DNA of 64,000 nucleotides from Tigriopus japonicus (lineage: Eukaryota; Arthropoda; Copepoda; Harpacticoida; Harpacticidae), in the NCBI GenBank assembly GCA_010645155.1, contig JAAGOF010000115.1, positions 597,688-661,687 on the forward strand, written 5' to 3'. Below, one piece after another: positions 61,084 through 64,000 of this stretch. The notes under the pieces are model-generated. The model was not told the DNA's origin. It ran no database searches and worked only from the letters and a program-made list of their open reading frames with translations. A program made the position numbers and the translations under genes. Position 1 is the stretch's first letter, and each line of letters begins with the position of its first letter.

Positions 61084-61166
61084 TCCGAATGGAACTTGAC
61101 AGGCCACAACCTAACACCAAACTCGGACAAAGTGCACTCTGGAAGGCAACATACGCTAGAATCAAG

Positions 61167-64000
61167 GAAGGCTTGCTCTGATGTGGCCAATCTTGAACAC
61201 TACTCTTGAAGACAGGCCCACGTCATAGTATGGATGTAAGAAGCCCCTCACCTGTTTAACAAAAATGACCTGCACCTTGCTTGAAAGAGTAAAATCACAT
61301 TCGTCACTCGGTTCTTCACCTTCTATTGTGATGGCCAGTTCTAAGAATAGCTAAAATTAGATGTGATTGAGGATTTTTGTAACCAATGTTTTTTACAATG
61401 GGAGAACATGTTGAAAATGATTCATTTCTTTGATTGGAATAATGAGCACGTTTTAACCAAAACGTTGTGTTACTGTACATTTTGAGCAAATATTTCACAT
61501 GTTGATTTTCAGGTTGAAATACTCGAACAATCTTGAGATTCGGTAGAGCTTCCTTCACTTTTCCGTGACCCGGCCAAAAATGGGTTTCATGGGCATCGGG
61601 AAAATTTGGCATTCTTATTCAACATTATGCCTGCGATGTACTTTATTAAAGCAATGGTTAGGAACTTACTAAAGGCATGTTTTATAATTCAAAACAAACT
61701 ACTGAGACGAAAGTTAAAGTTCGTAAGGTTCAGCATCAAGAAGGATGGTTTAAACGAACTTCTTGTCATACACAATTTTTTAAGCACTCTTCCACGTATG
61801 CATGTTTCGCCATACCTTTTCTAAAGTAATATTGTTAGATTTTTGCTGTGGCTTAAAATTGGTTATTGAAAGTTTGCCAAAAAAAAGGTCAAAGAAAAAT
61901 CCAGCTTTGGAAACGAAGTTATTTGAAATACTAGGTCGGTTGTTGATGTAGTTTTGAAGTATAGTAGAAACATATCTAGAAGCACAGAGGAAACACGAAA
62001 GAAGCAAATGAGAAGGAGTAGAGATAACCATGCTCGATCAAGTTTTGCTACATAAGCTGCGATCTATATACCTATTCTTCTATGCTTCTAGATATGCTTC
62101 TACTGTACTTCATAACTACCTCAACAACCGACCAGGTATCTTCTGACAGTTTCTCCTAAGAATTCGTAGAATAGATTAAGAAGATTCACCCTGGTGGGCT
62201 TTATACTAGTTACGAACTTCAATTGCTACCCAACAAAATACCAGGTTTCAGTAATATGCCCCTTTAGAAACTTTGTCGTGCTCTCTTCAAGATTGCAATC
62301 CAAGGAGCCAAATTGTAGTCCTTGTATCCTCCCAAATGCTTCCTTAGAATGGGCTTGATAGGAAAGCCCAAGGAGTTTGAACTCAAGGGAGAAGAAGAAT
62401 AAAATCTTTACGATCCCAAATATGACCGTGTTTAGTGGTTGAATAGTTATGCGGTCAAGTTAGTGGTATGCACAGTTTGGATCAACCTTGGGGTACTGTG
62501 GGAGGCAACAGAAAAATACGTATCGATGATTATGATATATTTCAACAATTTTGCTCTAAATTAAGGCCTAAAAGTTCCATGTCACGTCAACCGTTCACAT
62601 GTCTTCTTAATTCTGGCCAAAAGATTCTGCTTTCCTTTTTTCACAAACCAATTCCCAGCCTGCGCTTCAATTTTTAAAACAATACAATAAATTCAGACAA
62701 ATTGTAAGTTTTTTTGATCAATTTTTTTCAATTGTTCTGCTCATTTGCATCAATTCAAATACGTATCAAATGCACAGGGTTCTTAATGGCTTTTTAGGTT
62801 TGAATCAAAATACCCAAAGACATAATGGCATTTTTGGACCCAAAATTCAATGGGGAATAACTGTACTTTTATTGTATTACACAAGTTTAGGTCCAGTGAA
62901 AAAGTTATATGCCTAAAAACCTATCAAATAAAACATTTTTTTTGATAAACTATTAAACCAATATTTAGAGACCATTTAGTTACGTGTTGAATTCAAATTA
63001 AATAAAAGTACATTCATGAGCAGTTGAGTTATTTGACTTTGATGGCCCATTTTTGACCCTAAAAACCGAAAAACGCTAAATGAAATATTAGTTATTTCAG
63101 TTATATGAAAAAACAAATTCCCAACGCTTTCATATAGCTTTTCAATATCGCAAAAATAAATGAAATTTATTGAGTTTTGGAGATTTCGTCAAATAGCTCA
63201 AAATAATACAAAATCTCACTTAAAAAAGAATTTTAACAAGATTTTTGGAGAACATATTTCAGAACTATTTAGAGTGCACTTTGAAAATTACAAATAAGTA
63301 TGTCTTACAGATTCATATTCAAATTTCCGATTTCTTGAAGGACCATTTTCAAAATGGGCTTAAACCGAAACTTGAAACATTAACCGAATTTTTCAAAACT
63401 TTTAATTTTTGCCCAACTTTGAGTGTCTTTGACATTGCAAGTTTTATTTATCGCAAAAGGTATTAACCATTCTTAAGTTATTCATAAGTTAACCATTCCT
63501 TGACCAAGCTAAATCTCTTGACTGAGATAGTTGGAGCAAAACTTTTGTGTTCGATACCATCCTCCAAATTTGTCTTTCCTATGATGCCATTCTCCATTTT
63601 TTCCAAGGCATAAGTTTGGGTGCTCTTTCAGAAGTGATTTAAAATTTTGATAGCGCCTTTAAAGAAGAAATCAAGATGATAAAAGGAAAAAAATTAATGT
63701 CACTCGCTTTGAAATGTCTTCATGCTTCTACTTCTACAATGCATTGTTAAGCTACTCTCCTGCTTTGTCTTTGTACGTGGGGCATTCAGACAAGAGGGAG
63801 ACTGGGCCTGTAACTCGTCAATAAATGCACTTTTTAGCTATTTGAATAAAAGTTGAAATCAAGATTTATCTCTTTTGAGCAAATTTTATTATATGTGTTA
63901 TGTTGTTAGGCAACTCTGTTCAAGTTTATGATTTAATTAGACAAGGTATGTTAGGCGACCCCTGCACGTTTTTCAAAATCGACTTCAAGAGAAAGAAATA
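61167..64000. other. 3' intergenic stretch, no gene identified
   Basis: AT-rich, with many homopolymer runs after 62.7 kb. Apart from the MITE at 61934-62133 nothing is supported; the short frames at 61316-61612 (minus) and 62468-62677 resemble no protein and lack splice partners. Confidence 0.5.
61934..62133. mobile_element. Palindromic MITE copy B
   Basis: About 200 bp with inverted ends GGTCGGTTGTTGATGTAG (left) and the reverse complement of GGTCGGTTGTTGAGGTAG (right). TAGAAACATATCTAGAAGCA on the left is mirrored near 62080-62100, and AACCATGCTCGATCAAG is shared with copy A at 47032-47313. It lacks copy A's long central hairpin. No coding sequence. Confidence 0.85.

Overview
The window is from an animal nuclear genome. 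Genes are split by GT-AG introns: many are 60-90 bp, a few reach 7-9 kb. Start contexts and poly(A) signals are eukaryotic, and the protein families are metazoan (S9B dipeptidyl peptidase, apolipoprotein-L-like, L2HGDH, FMRFamide-receptor-like GPCR, ZFP64-like zinc finger, mitochondrial L3, PEBP). The receptor resembles arthropod orphan receptors. A small crustacean such as a copepod is my best guess, but this is inference. I rebuilt the gene models by hand by joining open frames at splice sites. In each main model the codon phases agree across every junction. Short exons, including a signal-peptide exon and several 50-100 bp exons, came out of this joining.

Layout. 1-2216: nothing identified. 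2217-15430 (+): 15-exon DPP4-family membrane peptidase with an intact Ser/Asp/His triad. 19096-26537 (-): two-exon gene for a 134-residue secreted protein of unknown function, with a 7 kb intron holding two hAT-like non-autonomous transposons. 27229-28120: a third hAT-like element. 29307-29605: a small fold-back repeat. 30117-31234 (-): apolipoprotein-L-like gene. 31715-33596 (-): mitochondrial L-2-hydroxyglutarate dehydrogenase. 33985-37697 (+): acyl-CoA synthetase of the 4CL/luciferase-like family with a presequence, head-to-head with L2HGDH. 38339-52862 (+): nine-exon GPCR with an extra N-terminal transmembrane helix, a glycosylated ectodomain and a ~300-residue third cytoplasmic loop; its 8.9 kb first intron contains fold-back elements. 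53108-56040 (-): ZFP64-like 11-finger protein, tail-to-tail with the GPCR. 56355-59726 (+): mitochondrial ribosomal protein L3, head-to-head with ZFP64. 60028-61083 (-): secreted PEBP. 61.1-64 kb: AT-rich with one MITE.

The genes do not form one pathway. Two divergent pairs (L2HGDH/acyl-CoA synthetase, both mitochondrial by presequence; ZFP64/MRPL3) have 388 and 314 bp between start codons and may share promoters. Two convergent pairs (GPCR/ZFP64 and MRPL3/PEBP) have closely spaced 3' ends. The least conventional items are the eight-helix receptor architecture, the small secreted protein gene, the arthropod-like genome carrying an ApoL-like gene, and a family of non-autonomous elements with hAT-type terminal repeats and imperfect 8-bp target-site duplications.
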